27,871 bases of DNA, taken from the NCBI GenBank assembly GCA_045632525.1, contig JAZQWV010000073.1:1-27871 (forward strand). The letters are read 5' to 3'. The notes under the pieces are model-generated. The model did no database searches. It saw only the letters and a program-made list of their open reading frames with translations, and was not told where the DNA came from. The stretch comes from Fimenecus sp045632525 (lineage in GTDB: Bacteria; Bacillota; Clostridia; Oscillospirales; Acutalibacteraceae). The position numbers were made by a program, and so were the translations under genes. Shown here piece by piece: positions 7,102 through 14,595 of this stretch. The stretch's first letter is position 1. Each line of letters starts with the position of its first letter.

Positions 7102-7821
7102 TTATTGATTTTTTGCTTTTTCTTCTAAAAACAATTCTGTTCTTGTTCTGGTTTCGTTAAGATTTTCACCGTTGAATTTAACGCGGTCAGAATTGGCACG
7201 CATTTCACTTTTGGTGAAAACTACTTGAATTGTTTTAATTACCATTTTAATGTCTAAGAGCAAACTTACATTTTCTATGTAATAAATATCACTTTCGAAC
7301 TGTGCGTTCCATGTCCAAGATTTAGATGTGAGTTTATTACTTCCGTTTAAATTCCAACAAGCTAAGCCAGGACGAACATCGTGTCTGTGTTTATGGCGCT
7401 CGTTATAAAGCGGAAGGTAATCCACCATTAAGGGACGAGGACCAATAATAGACATTGTTCCATTAAACACATTGAATAAACCTGCTAACTCATCTAAAGA
7501 AGTTTTTCTTAAAAAGCGACCAAAGGGGGTAATGCGTTTGCTTGGGTGAAGCAATTTTCCATTTTCGTCACATTCGTTGGTCATTGAACGGAATTTATAC
7601 ATATTAAAAATTTTGCCGTCTTTGCCAGGTCGCTTGTCAATATAAAAAACAGGCGAACCATGATAAATTAATTCAAGAACGACAATAATTAACAAAACCG
7701 GACTAATACAAAGTATGGCTGTTCCACTAATGATAATGTCTAAAAGTCGTTTTATATAGCGAGAATATAAAGTGCTTTTAGGTGTTGGAACATCTGTGCG
7801 AATTTCCATAGTGTCATTCAT
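7102..7821 (-). CDS. Bacterial sugar transferase (PglC-type initiating phosphoglycosyltransferase)
   Basis: The 239-residue product of the monotopic PF02397 family transfers a sugar-1-phosphate from a UDP-sugar to undecaprenyl phosphate, the priming step of cell-surface glycan synthesis at the inner face of the membrane. A basic stretch plus hydrophobic hairpin (about 21-52) is the re-entrant membrane anchor. It is followed by KRPGKDGKIFNMYKFRSM, the catalytic Asp-Glu pair in TSLDELAGLFNV (D110-E111) and GPRPLMVDYLPLY. AGGAG stands 10 bases before the ATG; a second ATG four codons in is possible. It follows the ATP-grasp gene by 36 bases with no terminator between. A second enzyme of this family starts the divergent operon at 11623. 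Confidence 0.93.
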   Translation of the reverse strand: MNDTMEIRTDVPTPKSTLYSRYIKRLLDIIISGTAILCISPVLLIIVVLELIYHGSPVFYIDKRPGKDGKIFNMYKFRSMTNECDENGKLLHPSKRITPFGRFLRKTSLDELAGLFNVFNGTMSIIGPRPLMVDYLPLYNERHKHRHDVRPGLACWNLNGSNKLTSKSWTWNAQFESDIYYIENVSLLLDIKMVIKTIQVVFTKSEMRANSDRVKFNGENLNETRTRTELFLEEKAKNQ

Positions 7822-7857
7822 TTGAGTTTAACTCCTGTAGGGTATATTGTTTTAGAA

Positions 7858-9027
7858 TTATTCCTGACAACTCATATAAGCTTCATACAAAGCTTTGCCG
7901 TTGTAATTGAATAGTCCTTTGTGTTCAAAGAATTTATGAATTTTTTCTTTTGATAAAGTAGGACCACACATAATTTGTTCATAGTCCATAGCTGGATGAG
8001 AATTTATCTCGCAAAGCTTCATGCCATCTTCAGTTATAATGATATCTAATCCCAAATAATCTAAAGATGATACATGCTGACAAAGAGCATCAATCATTTT
8101 TCTAACATAAGCCCAGTTGGGAAGTCCTGTGGTTTTCCATTCAACCTGAGTGTCAGGATGCTTTTTAAATTTCCATTGACCATCAGCACAATAACGCTTG
8201 TAACGAATACAGAAATCGTTATATTTACCTGTTTCAAAGTCAAATCCTACACCTACACCACCAGAAGAAAGATTGCTAGCACCACCGTTTACAGATGTAC
8301 CGAATCGTGCATAAGATACTGCACATGACCAAGTAGCAGGTGCATAATTATCTTCTTTAGGGTCCTTGACCATAATTACGCGAAGTGTACATTCGCTGTC
8401 AGGCCAAACTTCAGCAAGTTCATGGTGCTGTTTGCAATATTCTGTAACAATATAGTTTCGCATTGTGTCACGGATTTCTGCAACACGTTCATAAGACACA
8501 GGTTTGTTGTTTTCAAAGATTTCTTCGCCACGTAATTCAAGCTTGATAAATCCCAATCCACCTGATGTGCCTGAATTCGGCTTCATTGCTAAAATTCCTT
8601 TATGCTTTAAAAGATTCATAAGAAAATCAGCATTTTTTGAGATGTGTTCGGGACAATCCATCAAATATGTAAAACTGCCGTCGTTCTCTACATAGACATA
8701 GTACTCTGGCATAACACTTTCGCAGCCATTACTGTTCAAAATGTATTTTAGTGTTGTTTTATCTAGCCATTTTAAAAAATGATTATTCAAGGGATGAAGC
8801 ATAAAGTAATTGAAATCCGGAATAAAACTGTGATAGTTATCCTCATTAAGTCCGTATAGTTCAATTCTTCCAGGATAAAATCCACGCTCTAAAGCCCATT
8901 TTGTTTGCTCAGCGGTTGCTTTAAAAGCTTTTTCGTCATCTGAAAGCTTTTTAACAAACATTTTAGACCATTTATAATCCATCCCTAATTCTCTGACTTT
9001 TTCAAGTAGTTTATCATAATTGGTCAT
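7858..9027 (-). CDS. Sugar-transfer-associated ATP-grasp protein
   Basis: The product has 389 residues. KPNSGTSGGLGF (about 149-160) is the nucleotide-binding lysine plus glycine-rich loop of ATP-grasp enzymes. GLDIIITEDGMKLCEINSHP near 330-345 supplies the Glu/Asn magnesium ligands. The overall pattern (SNLSSGGVGVGFDFETGK, HPDTQVEWKTTGLPNWA) matches the ATPgrasp_ST family (PF14397), which is named for its habit of lying next to sugar transferases, as it does here. ATP-grasp enzymes join a carboxylate to an amine or thiol through an acyl phosphate, so it may add an amino acid or similar group to a lipid-linked sugar; the substrate is not established. The start at 9027 has AAAGG about 10 bases upstream. 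It is probably read through from the GMP synthase gene 35 bases upstream. Confidence 0.88.
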   Translation of the reverse strand: MTNYDKLLEKVRELGMDYKWSKMFVKKLSDDEKAFKATAEQTKWALERGFYPGRIELYGLNEDNYHSFIPDFNYFMLHPLNNHFLKWLDKTTLKYILNSNGCESVMPEYYVYVENDGSFTYLMDCPEHISKNADFLMNLLKHKGILAMKPNSGTSGGLGFIKLELRGEEIFENNKPVSYERVAEIRDTMRNYIVTEYCKQHHELAEVWPDSECTLRVIMVKDPKEDNYAPATWSCAVSYARFGTSVNGGASNLSSGGVGVGFDFETGKYNDFCIRYKRYCADGQWKFKKHPDTQVEWKTTGLPNWAYVRKMIDALCQHVSSLDYLGLDIIITEDGMKLCEINSHPAMDYEQIMCGPTLSKEKIHKFFEHKGLFNYNGKALYEAYMSCQE

Positions 9028-9062
9028 TGTGAAATAACCTTTCGTTGATTTGAATTATAATT

Positions 9063-10064
9063 TTATTCCCACTCAATAGTGCCGATTGGCTTTGGAGTAA
9101 GGTCGTAAAGCACGCGGTTAATACCATCAACCTCGTGTGTGATTCTATAAGTAACTTTATGGAGTACTTCATAAGGAATCTCTTCGATTGTAGCGCTCAT
9201 AGCGTCCTTTGTGTTAACTGCACGGATAATTGCAGGCCAGCCTTCATAACGGCTTTCATCTTTAACACCAACGCTCTTAACATCAGGCACAGCAATAAAA
9301 TACTGCCAAACTTTTTCAGCGAGACCACAGTTGTCGAATTCTTCACGAAGAATTGCATCTGCTTCACGGAGAGCATGGAGTCTGTCGCGTGTAATTGCAC
9401 CAAGGCAACGAACACCAAGACCAGGACCTGGGAATGGCTGACGATAAACCATAGCGTGTGGAAGACCAAGTGCTTCACCAACTACGCGAACTTCGTCTTT
9501 GAAGAGAAGTTTGATTGGTTCAACAAGTTGGAAGTTAAGGTCTTCAGGAAGTCCACCAACATTATGGTGAGATTTAACTGCTTTCTTGCCTTCTGCCTGT
9601 TTGAAACTTTCAAGAATATCAGGGTAAATTGTACCCTGTGCAAGATATTCTACACCTTCAAGTTTTCTTGCTTCGTCAGCAAAAACATTTATAAATTCTG
9701 CACCGATAATCTTTCTCTTTCTTTCAGGGTCAGAAACGCCTGCAAGAAGGTCAAGGAAACGGTCAGTAGCATCAACATAGATAAGGTTTGCGTCAAGTTC
9801 TTTGCCGAAAACCTCAATAACATTTTCACTTTCGTTCTTTCTCATAAGACCGTGGTTAACATGAACACAAACTAACTGTTTGCCGATAGCTTTAATAAGA
9901 AGAGCAGCAACAACTGATGAGTCAACACCGCCGGAGAGCGCGAGAAGAACTTTTTTGTCGCCAACCTGCTCACGAACAAGCTTAACTTGCTCATCAATAA
10001 AAGCATCTGCTAACGCTTTGGTGGTAATTCTTTCCATTGATTCGGGTCTAACATTACAATCCAT
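9063..10064 (-). CDS. guaA: GMP synthase ATP-pyrophosphatase domain, stand-alone (no glutaminase domain)
   Basis: The 333-residue product carries the PP-loop LSGGVDSSVVAALL (about 43-56), CVHVNHGLMRKNE, the KRKIIGAEFI and GTIYPDILES blocks, HHNVGGLPEDL, FPGPGLGVRC and the terminal DLTPKPIGTIEWE of GuaA. It adenylates XMP and aminates it to GMP. The usual GuaA is about 510-525 residues with an N-terminal class-I glutaminase; here the frame begins just before the ATPase domain, so a separate glutaminase (encoded elsewhere) or ammonia must supply nitrogen. An ATG lies five codons upstream at 10079, but its second to fifth codons contain the GGAGGA site that serves the ATG at 10064, so I choose the latter. 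The gene starts 25 bases after the CofE-like gene. Confidence 0.92.
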   Translation of the reverse strand: MDCNVRPESMERITTKALADAFIDEQVKLVREQVGDKKVLLALSGGVDSSVVAALLIKAIGKQLVCVHVNHGLMRKNESENVIEVFGKELDANLIYVDATDRFLDLLAGVSDPERKRKIIGAEFINVFADEARKLEGVEYLAQGTIYPDILESFKQAEGKKAVKSHHNVGGLPEDLNFQLVEPIKLLFKDEVRVVGEALGLPHAMVYRQPFPGPGLGVRCLGAITRDRLHALREADAILREEFDNCGLAEKVWQYFIAVPDVKSVGVKDESRYEGWPAIIRAVNTKDAMSATIEEIPYEVLHKVTYRITHEVDGINRVLYDLTPKPIGTIEWE

Positions 10065-10089
10065 TTTGAATTCCTCCATTTATATTAAA

Positions 10090-11280
10090 TTAGTCTGTAT
10101 AGTTATCGAAATATCCCTGAACGAGAATGATTGGTGTACCCTTGTCACCTGAACCACTTGTAAGGTCGCAAAGTGAACCGATAAGGTCAGTAAGCTGACG
10201 AGGAGTTGTACCCTGAGATGCCATATTACCAACAAGGTTATCATTCTTAGCTTTAATGCTCTTTGAAATTGCTTCTTTGAGTTCAGCACCTGAAAGGCCT
10301 TTGAAGTCGTTATCAGCAAGATATTTAAGTTTCAATTCGTTTGGAGTACCGATAAGTCCGCTTGTATGAGCAGGAGATACAACAGGGTCAGCAAGTTCCC
10401 AAATTTTACCTTGTGGGTCTTTGAATGCACCGTCACCATAAACCATAACTTCAATGTGCTTGCCTGTTCTCTTCAAGAATTCTGCCTGAATATCTTCAAC
10501 AAGTCCCTGACACTCTCTTGGGAAGAGTTTAACAGTATCTTCTGTTGATTTGTTTGAACCAAGAAGACCATATTTTTCGTTGCAACCACTACCATTTACA
10601 GATGCATTGAGAATATCGTCAAGACCGCAAACAACTTTAGCACCTGCTGCTTTAAGAATTCTCTTTGTGCGTGCTCTTGTGTGAATGTCACAAGTAAGAA
10701 CGCAATCTGTGTAGTTGAGAATTGTTTTTGGCTGGTTAGCAAAGATAATTTCTGCTTCTGCGCCTGCTTCTCTGATGATGTCTGAATAGTAAGCTACATA
10801 GTCTACGCCTGTGAATTCGTGTTTGTTTTCGCCAAAAAGTTCTCTGTATTTTGCTTCATCAAGAACATCTGAATAAGGATTAATTCCTGCTTCGTCAATC
10901 TGGTCATAAGTAACGAGTGAGTTACCAACTTCGTCACTTGGATAACTGAGCATGAGAACAACTTTTTTAGCACCTTTTGCAATGCCACGAAGACAGATAG
11001 CAAAACGGTTTCTTGACAAAATTGGGAAAATAACACCGATTGTGCCACCACCGAGTTTTGCTTTAACATCAGCAGCAATATCATCAACTGATGCATAGTT
11101 GCCTTGCGCACGTGCTACGATTGATTCTGTAAGAGAAACAACGTCTCTGTCACGCATTTCGAAGCCTTCGCTCTCTGCTGCTTCAAGCACGCTTGTTACA
11201 GCAATGTCAACAAGGTCATCACCTTGTCTAATGATTGGACAACGAATACCTCTTGAAACTGTACCGATTTTTCTTTCCAT
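10090..11280 (-). CDS. CofE-like gamma-glutamyl ligase (coenzyme F420-0:L-glutamate ligase family)
   Basis: The 396-residue product includes GTVSRGIRCPIIRQGDDLVD, DVVSLTESIVARAQGN, FPILSRNRFAICLRGIAKG, VMVYGDGAFKDPQGKIWELADP and GTPNELKLKYLAD. This pattern fits the PF01996 family, of which CofE adds glutamate to F420-0. No other F420 gene is present, and related proteins in bacteria without F420 have been proposed or shown to act on folates, so gamma-glutamylation of folate or an unknown acceptor is more likely here. The start at 11280 has GGAGAG 6 bases upstream; the in-frame ATG at 11331 has no such site. It is first in a probable four-gene operon read from the promoter at 11381-11410. Confidence 0.82.
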   Translation of the reverse strand: MERKIGTVSRGIRCPIIRQGDDLVDIAVTSVLEAAESEGFEMRDRDVVSLTESIVARAQGNYASVDDIAADVKAKLGGGTIGVIFPILSRNRFAICLRGIAKGAKKVVLMLSYPSDEVGNSLVTYDQIDEAGINPYSDVLDEAKYRELFGENKHEFTGVDYVAYYSDIIREAGAEAEIIFANQPKTILNYTDCVLTCDIHTRARTKRILKAAGAKVVCGLDDILNASVNGSGCNEKYGLLGSNKSTEDTVKLFPRECQGLVEDIQAEFLKRTGKHIEVMVYGDGAFKDPQGKIWELADPVVSPAHTSGLIGTPNELKLKYLADNDFKGLSGAELKEAISKSIKAKNDNLVGNMASQGTTPRQLTDLIGSLCDLTSGSGDKGTPIILVQGYFDNYTD

Positions 11281-11327
11281 ATATATCTCTCCAATATAAA
11301 AAATACGAAAGTAAATCAAAACATCCT

Positions 11328-11358
11328 GCAAATAAGCCCTAAAAAAGTCCCTATTTGC
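11328..11358 (-). promoter_or_regulatory. Hairpin in the 5' leader of the CofE-like operon
   Basis: GCAAATA (11328-11334) and TATTTGC (11352-11358) pair perfectly around a 17-base loop, about 50 bases before the start codon and inside the predicted leader. It is not followed by a T-run, and it does not match the purine or folate riboswitches as I know them. A structural or RNA-stability role is possible. Confidence 0.4.
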
Positions 11359-11380
11359 CGAATATTAAAAATTACACACT

Positions 11381-11410
11381 ATTATATAATAACTTCCCCA
11401 AAAAAGTCAA
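11381..11410 (-). promoter_or_regulatory. Sigma-A-type promoter of the CofE-like/GMP synthase/sugar transferase operon
   Basis: On the reverse strand TTGACT (11405-11410) is followed after 18 bases by TATAAT (11381-11386). The predicted leader is about 95 bases and contains the hairpin at 11328-11358. The inverted repeat ATGAC-N8-GTCAT (11410-11427) abuts the -35 box. Confidence 0.7.
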
Positions 11411-11427
11411 TGACAAACATAGGTCAT
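11410..11427. repeat. Inverted repeat ATGAC-N8-GTCAT next to the minus-strand -35 box
   Basis: Two 5-base arms are separated by 8 bases, a size suited to a dimeric repressor or activator. It lies immediately upstream of the minus-strand promoter and about 85 bases upstream of the plus promoter. With arms this short, chance is a real alternative. Confidence 0.3.
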
Positions 11428-11453
11428 ACAGACAAAAATTAGTAAAAAAATTA

Positions 11454-11477
11454 GAAAAAATTTTGTGCAAAATTTTC
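11454..11477. repeat. AT-rich inverted repeat between the divergent promoters
   Basis: The left arm gaaaaaattttg (11454-11465) is nearly complementary to the right arm caaaattttc (11468-11477), with two extra A on the left. It could be a protein-binding site, or simply low-complexity AT-rich DNA. Confidence 0.3.
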
Positions 11478-11511
11478 TTGAACAAACATCCTTTTTTGGT
11501 GTCGAATTTCA

Positions 11512-11540
11512 TTGACTTTATAAGTATATTATAATATAAT
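11512..11540 (+). promoter_or_regulatory. Sigma-A-type promoter of the polysaccharide operon
   Basis: TTGACT (11512-11517) is followed after exactly 17 bases by TATAAT (11535-11540). The transcription start should be near 11547, leaving a leader of about 75 bases before the ATG at 11623. This is the only strong promoter seen for the plus-strand genes. Confidence 0.85.
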
Positions 11541-11622
11541 AATTCAGTATCTACAATTATGGCTGTAATTAACTTCAACTTAATTAAGCGGTGTCTATAA
11601 AACTTGGCGGTGGGGTAGAAAA

Positions 11623-12279
11623 ATGTATCAAAAAATATTTAAAAGATTAATTGACGTTTTCATTTCATTCTTTGTATGTATGTTCTTTCTTCCAATTTAT
11701 TTAGTTGTTGCTATTCTTATCAAAAAAGAAGATGGTGGCACAGTTCTTTATAAAGGCGAAAGAATTGGTAAAGATGGTAAGTTTTTTAAAATGTATAAAT
11801 TCCGTTCTATGAAAGAAAATGCACCTGATATTCGTTTGGCCGATGGTTCTACATATAATGGTGAAGATGACCCTCGTGTTACAAAAGTGGGGCGTTTTCT
11901 TCGTGAAACATCAATTGATGAATTGCCACAGTTCTTTAATGTCCTTAAAGGTGAAATGAGTATAATTGGTCCTCGTCCTGACCCGACTGATTGGATTGAT
12001 AAATATCCTGAGGATATCAAAATTTTCCTTACTGTCCGACCAGGTATAACAGGCTATAGTCAAGCATACTTCAGAAATGATGCAGATGCAGAACTTAAAA
12101 TGAAAAATGATGCGTATTATGCTCGTAATTGTACATTTGTTATGGATGTGAAAATTTTCTTTAAAACGGTAATGTCGGTGTTAAAACACGAAAATACATA
12201 TAAGGACACTGCGGGAGAAGAAAAAGCTAATGAAGAAGCACAAGCTCTTTTTGAAGAGTACGCAAAGAATAAGGAGTAA
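11623..12279 (+). CDS. Initiating sugar transferase of the polysaccharide operon
   Basis: The 218-residue product of the PglC/WcaJ C-terminal-domain family (PF02397) is predicted to prime the repeat unit by moving a sugar-1-phosphate onto undecaprenyl phosphate. Visible are the basic plus hydrophobic re-entrant anchor (KRLIDVFISFFVCMFFLPIY), GERIGKDGKFFKMYKFRSM, the Asp-Glu pair D99-E100 in TSIDELPQFFNVLKGEMS, and GPRPD at 116-120. The C-terminus ends in an acidic helix. A GGTGGGG stretch precedes the ATG. It is first in the operon, as is typical for priming enzymes. It differs from the minus-strand copy at 7102-7821 in the insert after RSM and in its C-terminus, so the two are paralogues rather than a recent duplication. 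Confidence 0.93.
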   Translation: MYQKIFKRLIDVFISFFVCMFFLPIYLVVAILIKKEDGGTVLYKGERIGKDGKFFKMYKFRSMKENAPDIRLADGSTYNGEDDPRVTKVGRFLRETSIDELPQFFNVLKGEMSIIGPRPDPTDWIDKYPEDIKIFLTVRPGITGYSQAYFRNDADAELKMKNDAYYARNCTFVMDVKIFFKTVMSVLKHENTYKDTAGEEKANEEAQALFEEYAKNKE

Positions 12280-12284
12280 TTTTT

Positions 12285-13364
12285 GTGTGTAATGTTGTTA
12301 AAGAATACGGTAGTGAGTTTGATTGGGATTCCACATTACCATACATATCTGACACGTATTTAGAACATCCTCTTAAATCTACAACAGCATACCTTTTTAG
12401 AAGTGGAAGAGATGCCTTAAAAGCTGTTGCTCAAGGATATTCTGTGACTCACAAAAAGATTATGCTTCCGGCACTTTGCTGTGAATCGATGGTGTCTCCT
12501 TTTACCATGAATGGTTATGATATAATTTACTACAGACTTAATGCAGATTGTACAGTAAATGAAGAAGATGTTGTAAGCAAGATTTCGAATGACTGTATTT
12601 TTCTCTATATGTCATATTTTGGTGTTAAACCAATGACTGATGTTTTTCTTAGCTCATTGAGAAAAAAATATCAAGATGTAAAATTTGTTGAAGACAGAAC
12701 TCATAACGCTCTTCATAGAGTGGGCGAAAATACATTTAAAGCAGATTCAACAGTTATCAGCATAAGAAAATGGCTTTCAATTCCTGATGGCGGTTTGCTT
12801 TTTACAACCGACAGTTTCGATAATGATTATTTATTGGATACAAAATTTTCAAATATAAGAAAAGTCGCTATGCAGAAAAAAAGTGAATTTTTAAAAACGG
12901 GTGATGAAGAAATTAAATCACAGTTTAGAAAATTGCTTAACGAAGCGTCAGAATTACTTGATGTTTTAGCTTGTCCATATAAAATGACTGACGATTCAAT
13001 GGAACTTTTGAATAAAATTGATTTTGACAGAATGCTTAATGACAGACAAAGAAATGCTAAAATTCTTGAGAAAGAACTTATGCCTTTAATTGAAAAAGGA
13101 AAAATTAAGTTTATTTCAAAAGATAGTGAGAGCAGTACAATTTATTTTCCTATAGTTGTTAATAACAGAGATTGGCTTCAAGGAAAACTTGCTGAAAAAT
13201 CAGTTTTTTGTCCCGTAATATGGCCACTGCCAGTTGGAGCAGAGGATGTTTGTGAGAATAGTAAGTTTATTGCTGAAAATATGCTAGCGATTCCTTGTGA
13301 CCAACGTTATTCAGCAGAGGATATGCTCGTAATAGCTAAAACAATCAGTGATGTTTTGAAATAA
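12285..13364 (+). CDS. DegT/DnrJ-like PLP-dependent aminotransferase-fold protein
   Basis: The 359-residue product shows the fold-type-I PLP layout: RSGRDALKAVAQGY near 39-52, an Asp in FVEDRTHN (D137) placed to contact the pyridine nitrogen, and the likely Schiff-base lysine K162 in SIRKWLSIPDGG. These are features of DegT/DnrJ/EryC1/StrS sugar aminotransferases, although the sequence is divergent (the usual SxKxxxxGEGG is replaced by SIRKWLSIPDGG). It may aminate a keto-sugar or transfer another amino group. The start is a GTG at 12285, chosen because AAGGAG lies 8 bases upstream across the previous stop. It is followed by an ATP-grasp gene, suggesting that the two make and then acylate an amine. 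Confidence 0.75.
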   Translation: MCNVVKEYGSEFDWDSTLPYISDTYLEHPLKSTTAYLFRSGRDALKAVAQGYSVTHKKIMLPALCCESMVSPFTMNGYDIIYYRLNADCTVNEEDVVSKISNDCIFLYMSYFGVKPMTDVFLSSLRKKYQDVKFVEDRTHNALHRVGENTFKADSTVISIRKWLSIPDGGLLFTTDSFDNDYLLDTKFSNIRKVAMQKKSEFLKTGDEEIKSQFRKLLNEASELLDVLACPYKMTDDSMELLNKIDFDRMLNDRQRNAKILEKELMPLIEKGKIKFISKDSESSTIYFPIVVNNRDWLQGKLAEKSVFCPVIWPLPVGAEDVCENSKFIAENMLAIPCDQRYSAEDMLVIAKTISDVLK

Positions 13365-13386
13365 TTTTTAAGAAAGGTGATATCTT

Positions 13387-14589
13387 ATGGAAAACTCAAG
13401 GAAAAAGATAATGATTCTGGGCGCAAGTGTGTTGCAGACTCCTGGAATAAAAAAAGCTAAAGAAATGGGCCTTGAGATTTTTTCTGTTGATATGGACCCT
13501 AGTGCAGAGGGATTTGAGTTTGCCGACCATCAACTTGTAATTAGCACAATTGATATTCCTAATATTCTCCAAGCGGCAAAAGAATGTAAAATAGACGGAA
13601 TAATGACTCTCGCAACAGATATGCCAATGAGAGCAGTAGCAACTGTAGCCGAAGAGATGGGTCTAGTTGGAATAAGTGTTAATTCCGCTCTTAAAGCAAC
13701 AAACAAGGCAATGATGAGAGTCTGTCTTAAAGAAAACGGTGTTCCCGTGCCTGATTTTTATAAGGTTTCAAGTTTCGATGAATATAAAGAAGTGGTGAGA
13801 AAATTTACAAAACCATTCATCGTAAAACCTGCTGACAGTTCAGGCAGTCGCGGAATATACTTAATTGATAATCTTGATGATTTAGAACTTATTTATAATG
13901 CATATAAATACAGCCACGAGTTTTCTCGTTGTGGTGATGTGGTTGTTGAAGAATACATGAGAGGTAAAGAGGTAAGTGTCGAAACTCTTTCAGTTAATGG
14001 TGAGGTAACTGTTTTACAGATTACAGATAAAATTACAACAGGTGCTCCTTACTTCGTTGAAATGGGGCATTCACAACCTACAAGACACAGCTCTGAAATC
14101 GCAGAAAGAATTTCAGAGGTGGCAATTGCTGCAGTAAAGGCAATTGGTATAGAAAACGGACCATCACATACTGAAATTATGGTAACTGAAGATGGACCTA
14201 AAATTGTTGAAATTGGAGCTCGAATGGGTGGCGACTGTATTACAACTCATTTAGTGCCTCTTTCAACGGGTATAGATATGGTTAAAAACACAATTTGTAT
14301 TGCTTTGGGAGACGAAACAGACATTGTTCCAAAATTTAGCAAAGGCTCTGCAATAAGATATTTTAATGTGCCAAAGGGTGTTATTAAAACTATCGAAAAT
14401 GTGGCAGAAGCCGAAAGCATTGAAGGTGTGCGTCAGATTTCATTTGTAAAAAATATTGGCGACAATGTTACAGAAATCAACAGTAGTGGCGCTCGTGTAG
14501 GTTTTGTTATTGCACAAGGCGACACAGCAGATGACGCTATTGAAATATGTGAAAAAGCAATTAACACAATTAAAATTACAGTGGAGTAA
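13387..14589 (+). CDS. ATP-grasp carboxylate-amine ligase
   Basis: The 400-residue product has three parts: an N-terminal Rossmann-like pre-ATP-grasp domain (MILGASVLQTPGIKKAKEMG), an ATP-grasp core (about 105-300) and a C-terminal domain of about 90 residues like those of L-amino acid ligases. K147 in KPADSSGSRGIY is the ATP-binding lysine and loop. HTEIMVTEDGPKIVEIGARMGGD (261-283, key residues E263 and E275) carries the metal ligands. The family couples ATP hydrolysis to amide formation. The position between the DegT-like gene and the glycosyltransferases suggests amino-acid or acyl decoration of an amino sugar precursor, which is inference. AGGTGA is 6 bases before the ATG. Confidence 0.85.
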   Translation: MENSRKKIMILGASVLQTPGIKKAKEMGLEIFSVDMDPSAEGFEFADHQLVISTIDIPNILQAAKECKIDGIMTLATDMPMRAVATVAEEMGLVGISVNSALKATNKAMMRVCLKENGVPVPDFYKVSSFDEYKEVVRKFTKPFIVKPADSSGSRGIYLIDNLDDLELIYNAYKYSHEFSRCGDVVVEEYMRGKEVSVETLSVNGEVTVLQITDKITTGAPYFVEMGHSQPTRHSSEIAERISEVAIAAVKAIGIENGPSHTEIMVTEDGPKIVEIGARMGGDCITTHLVPLSTGIDMVKNTICIALGDETDIVPKFSKGSAIRYFNVPKGVIKTIENVAEAESIEGVRQISFVKNIGDNVTEINSSGARVGFVIAQGDTADDAIEICEKAINTIKITVE

Positions 14590-14595
14590 ACAATA

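Larger units (their letters stand above)
11281..11622. other. Divergent intergenic control region between the two operons
   Basis: These 342 very AT-rich bases contain no credible gene. They hold a leader hairpin and promoter for the minus-strand CofE-like operon, two inverted repeats (11410-11427 and 11454-11477), and the promoter plus about 75 bases of leader for the plus-strand polysaccharide operon. I found no inverted repeats framing the plus promoter that would suggest an invertible switch. Confidence 0.75.

Noticed and set aside
9135..9875. A 246-codon open frame on the plus strand opposite the GMP synthase gene
   Set aside because: It is wholly antisense to a clearly conserved enzyme, has low-complexity cysteine/asparagine/phenylalanine-rich composition and no ribosome-binding site; it arises from codon bias.
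11281..11622. An invertible (phase-variable) promoter for the polysaccharide operon
   Set aside because: I looked for inverted repeats flanking the promoter at 11512-11540 and found none of useful length, and no recombinase gene is in the window.
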